The position numbers and the translations under genes are program-made. The notes under the pieces are model-generated. The model was not told the DNA's origin. It saw only the letters and a program-made list of their open reading frames with translations, and ran no database searches. A stretch of DNA of 64,000 bases from Amycolatopsis australiensis (GTDB taxonomy: Bacteria; Actinomycetota; Actinomycetes; Mycobacteriales; Pseudonocardiaceae), in the NCBI RefSeq assembly GCF_900119165.1, contig NZ_FPJG01000006.1:434001-498000 (forward strand), in the 5' to 3' direction. This document shows positions 1 through 8,466 of the stretch, piece by piece; position 1 is the first letter of the stretch; every line of letters starts with the position of its first letter.

Positions 1-896
1 CCTGGGGTTTCTGCCTCGCGCAGGAGAAGCTCGACGCCCTGCCCGACGGCGAGTACGACGTCGTCATCGACTCGACCCTCGAAGACGGCTCGCTGACCTA
101 CGCCGAGCACGTCGTCCCTGGCCGCGTCACCGACGAGGTCATCGTGTCCTGCCACGTGTGCCACCCGTCGCTGGCCAACGACAACCTCGCCGGCATCGCG
201 GTGGCGATCTCACTGGCCCAGCAGCTGGCGCTTTCGCAGCCGCACTACACCTACCGGTTCCTGTTCATGCCGGGCACCATCGGCTCGATCACGTGGCTGG
301 CGCGCAACTCCGGCCGGATCGACAAGGTGAAGCACGGGCTGGTGCTGGCGTGCGCGGGCGACCCGGGACCGCTGACGTACAAGAAGTCCCGACGCGGCGA
401 CGCGGAGATCGACCGCGTCGTCCAGCACGTGCTGCGTTCGCACGAGCACCGCGTTGTCGACTTCTCGCCGTATGGCTACGACGAGCGCCAGTTCTGCTCG
501 CCGGGCTTCAACCTCGGCGTCGGCTCGCTGACGCGCACGCCGTACGCGGGCTACCCCGAGTACCACACCTCCGCGGACAATCCGGGCTTCGTCTCGCCTG
601 CGGCCATGGAGGACACGCTCGGTGCCCTTCGCGACGCCTTCGGCGTCCTCGACCGCAACCGCCGCTACGTCAACCTCAGCCCGTACGGCGAGCCGCAGCT
701 CGGCAAGCGCGGGCTGTACGACTCCCTCGGCGGCCGCAGCGACGCCAAGCAGGCCCAGATGGCGATGCTGTGGGTGCTCAACCTCTCCGACGGCGAGCAC
801 AGCCTCCTCGACATCGCCGAACGGGCCGGGCTGGACTTCGACATCGTCGACGTCGCCGCCCGCGCCCTGCACGACGCCGGCCTGGTCAAGGAGTGA
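1..896 (+). CDS. DUF4910 aminopeptidase-like protein, C-terminal part (5' end outside window)
   Basis: The frame is open from base 3 and ends at TGA 894-896, leaving about 297 residues of a longer protein. The visible part starts WGFCL and continues with VSCHVCHPSLANDN, the metal-peptidase-like core of DUF4910 proteins. It ends in a small winged-helix-like region (HSLLDIAERAGLDFD). These proteins resemble zinc aminopeptidases but have no firmly assigned substrate. They are often found in polysaccharide and nucleotide-sugar clusters, as here, where the gene leads directly into a flippase gene. The family call is good; a peptidase activity is unproven. Confidence 0.75.
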   Translation, partial: WGFCLAQEKLDALPDGEYDVVIDSTLEDGSLTYAEHVVPGRVTDEVIVSCHVCHPSLANDNLAGIAVAISLAQQLALSQPHYTYRFLFMPGTIGSITWLARNSGRIDKVKHGLVLACAGDPGPLTYKKSRRGDAEIDRVVQHVLRSHEHRVVDFSPYGYDERQFCSPGFNLGVGSLTRTPYAGYPEYHTSADNPGFVSPAAMEDTLGALRDAFGVLDRNRRYVNLSPYGEPQLGKRGLYDSLGGRSDAKQAQMAMLWVLNLSDGEHSLLDIAERAGLDFDIVDVAARALHDAGLVKE

Positions 897-901
897 GCGA
901 C

Positions 902-2227
902 GTGGCCAGGCATCGCCGTGCCCCGCGCTCGATCCTCCGGTCCGGCGCCGTGCGCGCCATGGCCGGACGGCTCAGCTGGGGCCTCGGCGACCAGGCGGTG
1001 TCCAGCCTGACCAACTTCGCCGTCGGGTTGTACGTGGCTCGCTCGCTCGGCACGTTCGCCTTCGGCATCTTCAGCCTCGTCTGGGTCACCTACGGCGTGG
1101 TGCTCAACGTGTCCCGCGGCCTGGCCACGGACCCGCTGATGGTCCGGTTCAGCGCCGTGCCGGAAGCGCGCTGGCGCCTGGGGGTCGCCAGCGCGTCCGG
1201 CACGGCCATCGGCGTCGGCTGCGCGACGGGCGTGGTCAGCCTGGTCGCCGGGCTGGCCGCGGGCGGTCCGCTCGGCAACGCGTTCGTCGCGCTCGCCGTC
1301 GTGCTGCCCGGCCTGCTGCTGCAGGACGCCTGGCGGTTCGCCTTCTTCGCGCGCGGCGAGGGCAAGAAGGCGTTCCTGAACGACCTCGCGTGCGGCGTCG
1401 CGCTGATCCCGGCCCTGTTCGCCGCGGCCCGGGTCGGGACGGTCGTCGCCTTCGTGCTGGCCTGGGGCGTCGCGGCCGCGCTCGCCGCGGTCTTCGGCTG
1501 GTTCCAGACCGGGATCCTCCCGCACCCGCGCGAACTGGCCGGCTGGCTCCGGACGCAACGCGACCTGAGCGTCCGCTACCTGGTCGAGAACGTCAGCAAC
1601 AGCGGCGCGTCCCAGCTGCGGGCGTACGGTCTCGGCGCCATCGCGGGCATCACCGCCGTCGGCGCGGTCCGCGGCGCCGAACAGCTTCTCGGCCCCTTCC
1701 TGGCCCTGCTCATGGGCCTGTCCCTGGTCACCGTCGCCGAGGGCGCGCGGGTGCTTCAGCGGGCGCCGCACCGGCTGAAGCACTTCTGCGTGATCCTCGG
1801 TGGCGGCCAAGCCGCCGCCGCGCTGTGCTGGGGCCTCGGCCTGCTGCTCCTCGTGCCCGACGGCGCCGGCCGCTGGGTGATGGGCTCGGTGTGGGACTCG
1901 TCGTCCCCGCTGATCCTCCCGGTCACCCTCGCCGTGGTCGGCGCGAGCTTCGCCACCGGCGCGGCGGCCGGCCTGCGAGCGCTGGGCGCGGCCAAGCGGA
2001 GCCTGCGCTCGCAGCTGGTCGCCTCGCTGTTCTACGTCACCTTCGGCATCGTGGGCGCCTTCCTCGGCGACGCCGCGGGGTCCGCATGGGGCGTCGCGAC
2101 GGCCACCCTCAGCGGGTCCGTCGTGTGGTGGCTGCAGCTGCGGGTCGGGCTGCGCGAGTACGTGCCGCCGGGGGCCGACGAGCCGACCGTGGTGTTCGAG
2201 CCGATCAAAGAGCCGATCAAGGAATGA
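902..2227 (+). CDS. Polysaccharide flippase (Wzx/MATE-like membrane protein)
   Basis: A 441-residue, strongly hydrophobic protein with about twelve predicted membrane spans. It looks like an oligosaccharide flippase that moves lipid-linked repeat units across the plasma membrane. The short basic N-terminus (ARHRRAPRSILRSG) precedes LSWGLGDQAVSSLTNF, a typical opening for this superfamily. GTG 902 was chosen because AAGGAG (888-893) lies 8 bases upstream; GTG 893 overlaps the preceding stop and has no such site. The gene sits between a DUF4910 gene and a GT2 gene in a tightly spaced run. Transporter family membership is clear; the exact substrate is unknown. Confidence 0.8.
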   Translation: MARHRRAPRSILRSGAVRAMAGRLSWGLGDQAVSSLTNFAVGLYVARSLGTFAFGIFSLVWVTYGVVLNVSRGLATDPLMVRFSAVPEARWRLGVASASGTAIGVGCATGVVSLVAGLAAGGPLGNAFVALAVVLPGLLLQDAWRFAFFARGEGKKAFLNDLACGVALIPALFAAARVGTVVAFVLAWGVAAALAAVFGWFQTGILPHPRELAGWLRTQRDLSVRYLVENVSNSGASQLRAYGLGAIAGITAVGAVRGAEQLLGPFLALLMGLSLVTVAEGARVLQRAPHRLKHFCVILGGGQAAAALCWGLGLLLLVPDGAGRWVMGSVWDSSSPLILPVTLAVVGASFATGAAAGLRALGAAKRSLRSQLVASLFYVTFGIVGAFLGDAAGSAWGVATATLSGSVVWWLQLRVGLREYVPPGADEPTVVFEPIKEPIKE

Positions 2228-2234
2228 GGACTCC

Positions 2235-3179
2235 ATGACCACCGTCCCGCGGCTGAGCCTCGGCCTCCCGGTGTACAACGGCGAGGAGTACCTCGCCGAG
2301 TCGCTGGACGCCCTGCTCGGCCAGACCTTCGAAGACTTCGAGCTGATCATCTCCGACAACGCCTCCACCGACGGCACCGACGAGATCTGCCGCCAGTACG
2401 CCGAGAAGGACTCCCGGATCCGCTACGTCCGCCAGCCGAAGAACATCGGCGCGACGCCGAACCACAATTTCGTGTTCGACGTCTCCCGCACCGAGCTGTT
2501 CAAGTGGGTCTCGCACGACGACCTCTACGCCCGCGACCTGCTCAAGCGGTGCGTCGAGGCCCTCGACGAGCGCCCGGACGTCATCCTGGCCCACTGCGAC
2601 CAGGCGATCATCGACGGCGACGGCCGCATCGTCCAGCGGCTCGAGTACACGTTGGACACCGGCTCCGCGCACGCGCCGGACCGCTTCCGCAGCATCCTGT
2701 TCGAGCCCGGCGGCGACGACTTCTACGGCGTCATCCGCGCCGACGTCCTCCGCCGCGTCAAGCCGCTCGACAGCTACCACCACGCCGACCGGACGTACTC
2801 CGCCGAGATGGTCCTGCACGGCCGGTTCTACCAGGTGCCCGAGCTGCTCTACTTCCGCCGTGACCACCCCGGCCGCGCGGAACGGGCCAACCCGACCATC
2901 CGGAGCCGGTGCGCGAATCTGGACCCGCGGCGCGCGAACCGGCTCCGGAATCCGACCGTCCGCCTGCTCGGCGAGTACGTCTACGGGTTCGCGGACCTGA
3001 TCCGCCGCGCGCCGATCTCGGCCGCCGACAAGCGCGAGTGCTTCGGGCACCTCGCCGCCTGGCTGACCAACCGCGCGAAGTCCCGCTCCGGCGAGCGCGT
3101 CGAAGACCGCGCGCCGACCGCTTCCGACGTCGCCACGGTCAACGCGATCGTGGCCGGCCGGGAAGGCAGGCTCGCGTGA
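2235..3179 (+). CDS. Family 2 glycosyltransferase
   Basis: A 314-residue GT-A enzyme predicted to add a sugar from a nucleotide donor to a lipid-linked glycan in the cytoplasm. The N-terminus LSLGLPVYNGEEYL and the DNASTDGT segment (residues 41-48) form the nucleotide-binding part. HDD at residues 94-96 is the likely metal-binding DxD-type motif. There is no membrane segment. It begins 7 bases after the flippase stop and overlaps the pyruvyl transferase start by GTGA, so the genes are probably translated together. Donor and acceptor sugars cannot be read from sequence. Confidence 0.85.
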   Translation: MTTVPRLSLGLPVYNGEEYLAESLDALLGQTFEDFELIISDNASTDGTDEICRQYAEKDSRIRYVRQPKNIGATPNHNFVFDVSRTELFKWVSHDDLYARDLLKRCVEALDERPDVILAHCDQAIIDGDGRIVQRLEYTLDTGSAHAPDRFRSILFEPGGDDFYGVIRADVLRRVKPLDSYHHADRTYSAEMVLHGRFYQVPELLYFRRDHPGRAERANPTIRSRCANLDPRRANRLRNPTVRLLGEYVYGFADLIRRAPISAADKRECFGHLAAWLTNRAKSRSGERVEDRAPTASDVATVNAIVAGREGRLA

Positions 3180-4360
3180 AGCGTGCCCCCCGCGTCGGCG
3201 TGTTCGGCCTCCTCGGCTCGGGGAACCTCGGCAACGACGGCTCCCTCGAAGCCGTGCTCGGCTACCTCCGCGCCGAGTACCCGGACGCCGTGCTCGGCGC
3301 CCTGGTCGGCGGCCCGGAGATCGTCCGCGAGCGGTACGGCCTCGACGCGACGCCGCTGCACTGGAACCAGTCCGAGTACGAGACGGCGTCCGGCCTCCGT
3401 TCGATCGCCCTCAAGGGCTTCGGCAAGCTGGTCGACATCGCGCGCACCGCGGCCTGGGTCCGGAAGCAGGACGTCGTCATCGTGCCCGGCATGGGCGTGC
3501 TCGAAGCGACGCTTCCGTTGCGTCCCTGGGGGTTCCCGTATTCGCTCTTCCTCCTTTCCGCCACCGGCCGGCTCTTCGGCACGAAGGTGGCGCTCGTGTG
3601 CGTCGGCGCGAACCACATCAGCGCCCGCGCGACGCGGACGCTGGTCCGCTTGGCGGGCCGGCTCGCCGCCTACCGCTCCTACCGCGACGCCATTTCGCGT
3701 GACGCCATGCGCGCGATGGGCGTCGACACCAGCCGCGACGAGGTGTACCCGGACCTCGCGTTCGCCCTCCCCACTCCGGACGCGGACCCGAAACCGGGCA
3801 CGGTCGGCGTCGGCGTGATGGCCTACTACGGCGGCAACGACGACCGCGCCGACGGCGACCGCATCTACCGCCACTACGTGGACACGATGAACCGCTTCGT
3901 CGCGTGGCTCGTGGACCAGGGCAGAGAAGTCCGGCTGTTCATCGGCGACCGGATCGACCGGCAGGTCGTCGACGAGATCATCGAGAAGACCGCTTCCCCG
4001 CTGGTGACGGCGGCTTCGGCGGAGACCCTGGACGAGCTGATGCACGAGATGGCGGCGGTCGACAGCGTGGTGGCCACGCGCTACCACAACGTGCTCTGCG
4101 CCCTGAAGGTCGCGAAGCCGGCCGTGGCGATCGGTTACGCGCCGAAGAACGACGTGCTGATGGCGGAGATGGGGCTCGACGGTTTCACCCAGCGGGCGAA
4201 GGACGTCACCTTCGACAAGCTCGTCGAGCAGTTCACCGAACTGGAGAACCGCTCGGCGGAACTGCGCCAGACGCTCCTCGAACGGAACGAGATGAACGCG
4301 CAACGGCTCAAGGACCAGTTCGCCGCCCTTTCGGCGGCCCTCTTCGGGGGTGGGCGATGA
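3176..4360 (+). CDS. Polysaccharide pyruvyl transferase family protein
   Basis: A 394-residue protein of the CsaB/WcaK-type family, which transfers pyruvate from phosphoenolpyruvate to a sugar to form a ketal. Family marks are GLLGSGNLGNDGSLEAVLGY near the N-terminus and the ATRYHNVLCALKVAKPAVAIGY segment's core (ATRYHN, about residue 300), which matches the conserved SxRxH region. The start is GTG 3176, with GGAAGG upstream and a 4-bp overlap with the preceding gene. Its place in the locus suggests that the polymer carries acidic pyruvate groups, but the sugar acceptor is not known. Confidence 0.8.
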   Translation: MKRAPRVGVFGLLGSGNLGNDGSLEAVLGYLRAEYPDAVLGALVGGPEIVRERYGLDATPLHWNQSEYETASGLRSIALKGFGKLVDIARTAAWVRKQDVVIVPGMGVLEATLPLRPWGFPYSLFLLSATGRLFGTKVALVCVGANHISARATRTLVRLAGRLAAYRSYRDAISRDAMRAMGVDTSRDEVYPDLAFALPTPDADPKPGTVGVGVMAYYGGNDDRADGDRIYRHYVDTMNRFVAWLVDQGREVRLFIGDRIDRQVVDEIIEKTASPLVTAASAETLDELMHEMAAVDSVVATRYHNVLCALKVAKPAVAIGYAPKNDVLMAEMGLDGFTQRAKDVTFDKLVEQFTELENRSAELRQTLLERNEMNAQRLKDQFAALSAALFGGGR

Positions 4361-4905
4361 AGGCCATTCCGGTGCCCGAGATCCAGGGCGCGTACCTCTT
4401 CGAACCGACACCGCACGTGGACCGGCGCGGGTTCTTCAGCCGCACGTTCGACCGGGACGTCGTCGCGTCGGCGGGGATCGACCCGGACGGCTTCGTCCAG
4501 GACAGTCTTTCCCGTTCCCGCAAAGGTGTCGTCCGCGGGATGCACCTGCGCGGCGGGGCCGGCGAGGCGAAGCTCGTCCGGTGCTCGTACGGTGCCGTCT
4601 TCGACGTGGTGGTGGATCTCCGACCGGATTCGCCGACATTCCGGAACATCAAGACATTCGAACTTTCCGGTGAGACGCAGGTTTCCGTGTACATCCCGGC
4701 CGGGTGCGCCCACGGATTCCAGTCACTCACCGACCCCTCCGACGTCGCGTACCGTATCGATCGCGCCCACGACCCGGCCGAGGACATTACAATCTCGTAC
4801 AAAGATCCCGAATTGGACATTTCGTGGCCACTGCCGGTCACAATGGTCAGTGACCGAGACGAACGCGCGCCGTCTCTCGGAGAGGCGTTGAAACCAACGA
4901 GGTGA
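4357..4905 (+). CDS. RmlC-like (dTDP-4-dehydrorhamnose 3,5-epimerase family) cupin
   Basis: A 182-residue cupin of the RmlC family, acting on 4-keto nucleotide sugars. RRGFFSRTF (23-31), VRGMH with the catalytic-type His63, FDVVVDLRPDSPTF (82-95) and the second His in CAHGF (119) are present. The family's usual paired tyrosines after Tyr132 appear to be replaced by Ala-His (137-138), so it may be a 3-epimerase, a ketoisomerase or a variant rather than true RmlC. No rmlA, rmlB or rmlD gene is in the window. It overlaps the previous gene by ATGA. Confidence 0.8.
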   Translation: MKAIPVPEIQGAYLFEPTPHVDRRGFFSRTFDRDVVASAGIDPDGFVQDSLSRSRKGVVRGMHLRGGAGEAKLVRCSYGAVFDVVVDLRPDSPTFRNIKTFELSGETQVSVYIPAGCAHGFQSLTDPSDVAYRIDRAHDPAEDITISYKDPELDISWPLPVTMVSDRDERAPSLGEALKPTR

Positions 4906-4913
4906 GCCACATC

Positions 4914-6230
4914 ATGGGAACGAACTTGCCCCGCTCCACGATGGCGGACGAGCGGCTGCACCGGGTCGTCCCGGGGGGAGCGCACACCTACGCCAAGGGC
5001 TCGGACCAGTATCCCGCCGGGATGGCCCCGGTCATCTCCCACGGCCTCGGCGGCCACGTCTGGGACATCGACGGCAACGAGTACGTCGAGTACGGCGCGG
5101 GCCTGAGAGCGGTCAGCCTCGGCCACGCCCACCCGCGGGTCCTCGAAGCGGTCCGGGCCGAACTCGGCAAGGGCAGCAACTTCATCCGTCCGTCGATCAT
5201 CGAGGCCGAAGCCGCCGAGCGGTTCCTCGAGAACGTGCCGACCGCCGACATGGTGAAGTTCACCAAGAACGGCTCGGACGCCACGACCGCCGCGGTCCGG
5301 CTGGCCCGCGCCGCGACCGGCCGCAAGCTCGTCGCCAGGTGCGCCGACCACGCCTTCTTCTCCACCGACGACTGGTTCATCGGCACCACGCCGATGGACG
5401 CGGGCATCCCGGCGGAGACGACCGAGCTGACGGTGTCCTTCCCGTACGGCGACCTGCAGGCCGCGGAGGAGCTGCTGCAGCGCCACGAGGGCGAGATCGC
5501 GTGCATGATCCTTGAGGCGGCCGCGGCGGTCGAGCCGCCGCCGGGGTATCTGCAGGGGCTGCGCGAGCTCACCACCCGCCACGGCGTCGTGCTCGTCTTC
5601 GACGAGATGATCACTGGCTTCCGCTGGTCCGCGCACGGCGCCCAGGGGCTCTACGGCGTGACGCCGGACCTCTCGACGTTCGGCAAGGCCCTCGGCAACG
5701 GCTTCGCCATCTCCGCGCTCGCCGGCAAGCGGGAGCTGATGGAGCTCGGCGGGCTGCGCAGCGGCCGCGAACGCGTCTTCCTGCTCTCCACCACGCACGG
5801 CGCCGAAACCCATTCGCTCGCCGCCGCGATGGCGGTGATGGACGTCTACCGCGACGAGGATGTCATCGCCAGGCTGCACGCCCTCGGCGACCGGCTCGCC
5901 GCCGGGGTCCGCGAGGTGGCGGCCGGGATCGGCGTCGAGGACCACGTGGTCGTCCGCGGGCGCGCCAGCAACCTCGTGTTCGGCACGCTCGACGAAGAGC
6001 TCAAGCCGTCGCAGCCGTACCGGACGCTGTTCCTGCGCGAGCTGATCAGCGGTGGCGTGCTCGGGCCGTCCTTCGTGGTCAGTGCCGCGCTCACCGAGGC
6101 CGACATCGACAAGACCGTCGACGTCGTCGCCCAGGCCTGCACGGTGTACCGGAAGGCCCTCGACGCCGGCGACCCGGCGCCGTGGATGGGCGGGCGCCCG
6201 GTGCAGCCCGTGTTCCGCAAGTTCGGCTGA
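4914..6230 (+). CDS. Class III PLP aminotransferase / glutamate-1-semialdehyde aminomutase-like
   Basis: A 438-residue fold-type I PLP enzyme. FDEMITGFRW carries the cofactor-contacting Asp, and STFGKALGNG holds the Schiff-base lysine (about residue 258). Automatic annotation would call it glutamate-1-semialdehyde aminomutase. In a glycan cluster it more probably transfers an amino group to a keto sugar or similar small molecule; no other haem gene is nearby. ATG 4914 is preferred because GAGGTGA lies 8 bases upstream. An in-frame GTG at 4902 would add four residues and overlap the RmlC-like gene. Confidence 0.75.
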   Translation: MGTNLPRSTMADERLHRVVPGGAHTYAKGSDQYPAGMAPVISHGLGGHVWDIDGNEYVEYGAGLRAVSLGHAHPRVLEAVRAELGKGSNFIRPSIIEAEAAERFLENVPTADMVKFTKNGSDATTAAVRLARAATGRKLVARCADHAFFSTDDWFIGTTPMDAGIPAETTELTVSFPYGDLQAAEELLQRHEGEIACMILEAAAAVEPPPGYLQGLRELTTRHGVVLVFDEMITGFRWSAHGAQGLYGVTPDLSTFGKALGNGFAISALAGKRELMELGGLRSGRERVFLLSTTHGAETHSLAAAMAVMDVYRDEDVIARLHALGDRLAAGVREVAAGIGVEDHVVVRGRASNLVFGTLDEELKPSQPYRTLFLRELISGGVLGPSFVVSAALTEADIDKTVDVVAQACTVYRKALDAGDPAPWMGGRPVQPVFRKFG

Positions 6231-6232
6231 TC

Positions 6233-6246
6233 CCCGCACCGGCGGG
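6233..6246 (+). terminator. Weak hairpin after the plus-strand glycan genes
   Basis: CCCGC (6233-6237) can pair with GCGGG (6242-6246) around a 4-base loop just after the aminotransferase stop. The stem is short and has no T tract, so it is at best a weak terminator or pause. The rest of the 93-base gap must hold whatever promotes the next gene, but no clear -35/-10 pair is visible. Confidence 0.3.
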
Positions 6247-6323
6247 CCGGATTCACTCCTTGGGTCCGACGAGGACACTTGAGGGTGACTGTTTTCCGGC
6301 CCGTTCGTGCGTAGCGTCCTGCC

Positions 6324-7805
6324 ATGGGCAGATCTCGTGCGGTTCTCGTCGTTGCTTGCTCGCTCCTGATCGCCGTGGCTTGCCCGGCTGTCGCGGGCGC
6401 CGCCGACGGGCCCGGGCCGGTGTGCGACCACCAGCCCGCGGAGCACCAGGAACCACCTCCCGGGGCCGTCTCCGTCGATCCGGGCGTCGACGGGGACCTC
6501 TCGGCCAAGACGGCGGCGAACCCGCCGCGCACGACGTTCTGGCTCCGCCCCGGCACCCACACGCTCGGCAGCGACGAGTTCGGCCAGGTCGTCCCGAAGG
6601 ACGGCGACGTGTACCTCGGCGCGCCGGGCGCGGTCGTCGACGGCCGCGGCGTCAACCGCGCGGCCTTCACCCAGCAGGCCCGCGACGTCGAGATCCACGG
6701 GCTGACCATCCGCGGGTTCGCGGCCTTGCAGGACCAGGGCGTGGTCAACCACGACTCCGGCGACGGCTGGCTCATCGAGAACACCACCATCGAAGACAAC
6801 GCCGGCGCGGGGTTGATGGCCGGCGCGCGCCAGGTCGTCCGGCACAGCTGCCTGCGCAACAACGGCCAGTACGGGCTCAACGCCTACCAGGCGGGCGACG
6901 GCATCACCGGGCTGGTGCTGGAAGGCAACGAGATCACCGGCAACAACACGGGCGACTGGGAGGCGAAGGTGCCGGGCTGCGGCTGCAGCGGCGGCGCCAA
7001 GTTCTGGGCCGTGAACGGCGCGGACATCCGCGGCAACTGGGTGCACGGCAACCACGGCGCCGGCTTGTGGGCCGACACGAACAACAACGACTTCCTCGTC
7101 GAGGACAACCTCTTCGAGGGCAACGACGCCGAGGCGCTGTTCTACGAGACCAGCTACAACCTCGTGCTGCGCGGCAACACGTTCCGCGGCAATACCCTGG
7201 TGCAGGGCCGCGCGTTCGCCGCGCGCGGCGACAACTTCCCGACGGCGACGGTGTACCTGTCGGAGTCGGGTGGCGAGCCTCGCGTGAAGGCGCGCACGTC
7301 GTCGATCGACATCAGCGGCAACGTCTTCGACAACAACTGGGCCGGAATCACGTTGTGGGAGAACGCGGACCGCTTCTGCAACAGCCCCGCGAACACGTCT
7401 TCGGGCTACTGCACCAAGGTGGCTCAGAAGTCTTCGTGCGCGGCGGGCGCGATCGACAAGCCGCCGGCGTACGACGACTGCCGCTGGAAGACCCAGCGTG
7501 TGGAAATCCACGGGAACACCTTCCGGTTCGATCCCGGGCGGGTGGGCTGCACGAGCCTGTGCGGGCGGATGGCGCTCCTGTCGAACTACGGGACCTTCCC
7601 GGACTGGTCTCCCTACAAGGGAGCCGTGGTCGAGGAAGCGATCACCTTCCGGCAGGGCAACCGGTGGCACGACAACTCCTATGCCGGGCCGTGGACCTTC
7701 GTCGCGCATGACACCTCCAGGACGGTCGACGCTGCGGGCTGGCGGGCGGCGCCCTACTCGCAGGACGAGTGCTCTTCGTTCGACGGCGGGACCGCCGGCT
7801 GCTGA
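6324..7805 (+). CDS. Secreted right-handed parallel beta-helix protein (paralogue of 12365-13888)
   Basis: A 493-residue protein with a Sec signal peptide (MGRSRAVLVVACSLLIAVAC, then AVAGAADG with a likely signal peptidase I site). The body contains repeated N-rich turns (GNEITGNNTGDW, RGNWVHGNHGAG, RGNTFRGNT) typical of pectate-lyase-like beta-helices. Paired cysteines (CGC, CTSLCGRM) suggest extracellular disulfides. Such proteins bind, cleave or epimerise acidic polysaccharides. A paralogue sits in the opposite arm of the locus. No catalytic triad could be assigned, so binding, lyase and epimerase roles all remain open. Confidence 0.8.
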   Translation: MGRSRAVLVVACSLLIAVACPAVAGAADGPGPVCDHQPAEHQEPPPGAVSVDPGVDGDLSAKTAANPPRTTFWLRPGTHTLGSDEFGQVVPKDGDVYLGAPGAVVDGRGVNRAAFTQQARDVEIHGLTIRGFAALQDQGVVNHDSGDGWLIENTTIEDNAGAGLMAGARQVVRHSCLRNNGQYGLNAYQAGDGITGLVLEGNEITGNNTGDWEAKVPGCGCSGGAKFWAVNGADIRGNWVHGNHGAGLWADTNNNDFLVEDNLFEGNDAEALFYETSYNLVLRGNTFRGNTLVQGRAFAARGDNFPTATVYLSESGGEPRVKARTSSIDISGNVFDNNWAGITLWENADRFCNSPANTSSGYCTKVAQKSSCAAGAIDKPPAYDDCRWKTQRVEIHGNTFRFDPGRVGCTSLCGRMALLSNYGTFPDWSPYKGAVVEEAITFRQGNRWHDNSYAGPWTFVAHDTSRTVDAAGWRAAPYSQDECSSFDGGTAGC

Positions 7806-7863
7806 TCGGAAGCTTGCCGACGGGGTCCGACAATTTCTGGCACAACCCACGTCACTGAGCTCG

Positions 7864-7889
7864 TTTTCCCTTGGTACCAAAGGGAGAAA
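7864..7889. promoter_or_regulatory. Palindrome centred on TTGGTACCAA upstream of the broken HAD gene
   Basis: A perfect 10-bp palindrome (7871-7880) is flanked by TTTTCCC on the left and AGGGAGAAA on the right, giving a longer imperfect dyad. It lies 59 bases after the beta-helix stop and about 90 bases before the HAD start. It could be an operator or a weak two-way terminator; nothing decides between them. Confidence 0.3.
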
Positions 7890-7972
7890 TCGCGAACGGA
7901 GAATTTCGGACAGCGGGCACATCACCCGTTCCAGCGATGGCGCTCGCACGCATGTTCGGTACCGTCGGAGAC

Positions 7973-8466
7973 ATGTCCGCCATCCCCGCACCCCTCAACC
8001 GCGACGCGATCGACGTCGTTCTGTTCGACGCGATGGGGGTCCTCTACGCGTCCGCCGACGATGTCGGCGAGCTGCTCGTCCCCTATCTCCGCACGCACGG
8101 CTGTGTGCTGCGCCGAGAAGAAATCGAGCAGCTGTACGAGGAATGCACGGGGCCACCGGTGTACGGCTCCGCTGCCTGAGCAACGACGTCAGCGAGTGGG
8201 CCAAGCTGCTGCGTGAGCGGTTCGGCCTCGGCGAATACCTCACCGACTGGTTCGTCAGCGGCGACCTCGGCGTCCGCAAGCCCGCTCCCGAGGTGTTCGC
8301 GACCGTGTGCCGCCGGCTCGACGTGGTGCCGGACCGCATCCTGCTCATCGGCGACCGCGCGGCGAACGTCGAGGCCGCGCGGTCGGCCGGGCTGCAGGCG
8401 TTGCGGTTCGGCAGTCCGCACTTGTCCACAATGGACCAGCTCCGGAAGGAACTCAGACCGTGGTGA
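7973..8466 (+). pseudogene. HAD-family hydrolase, disrupted by internal deletion and frameshift
   Basis: The N-terminal piece starts at ATG 7973 and carries HAD motif I as VVLFDAMGVLY. It continues to RREEIEQLYEECT and then stops at 8177-8179. The rest lies in another frame: RLRCLSNDVSEWAKLL (motif II), SGDLGVRKPAPEVF with the motif III lysine, and LLIGDRAANVEAA (motif IV), ending at 8466. The helical cap usually found between motifs I and II is almost entirely missing, so about 50 or more codons seem to have been lost together with the frame near 8147-8165. The original enzyme was probably a small-molecule phosphatase. A sequencing indel alone would not explain the missing cap. Confidence 0.75.

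Noticed and set aside
158..901. N-terminal extension of the flippase frame back to 158
   Set aside because: The segment is Arg/Ala/Pro-rich low-complexity sequence read in the wrong frame of the DUF4910 gene; the flippase has a good GTG start at 902.
6324..7805. Beta-helix protein as an AlgG-type C5-epimerase
   Set aside because: I could not find the AlgG DPHD-type catalytic motif; the fold alone does not justify an epimerase call.
4308..7991. A 1227-codon open frame on the minus strand
   Set aside because: It is an antisense shadow of the RmlC-like, aminotransferase and beta-helix genes: Arg/Val-rich, no recognisable domain, and it overlaps three well-supported genes.
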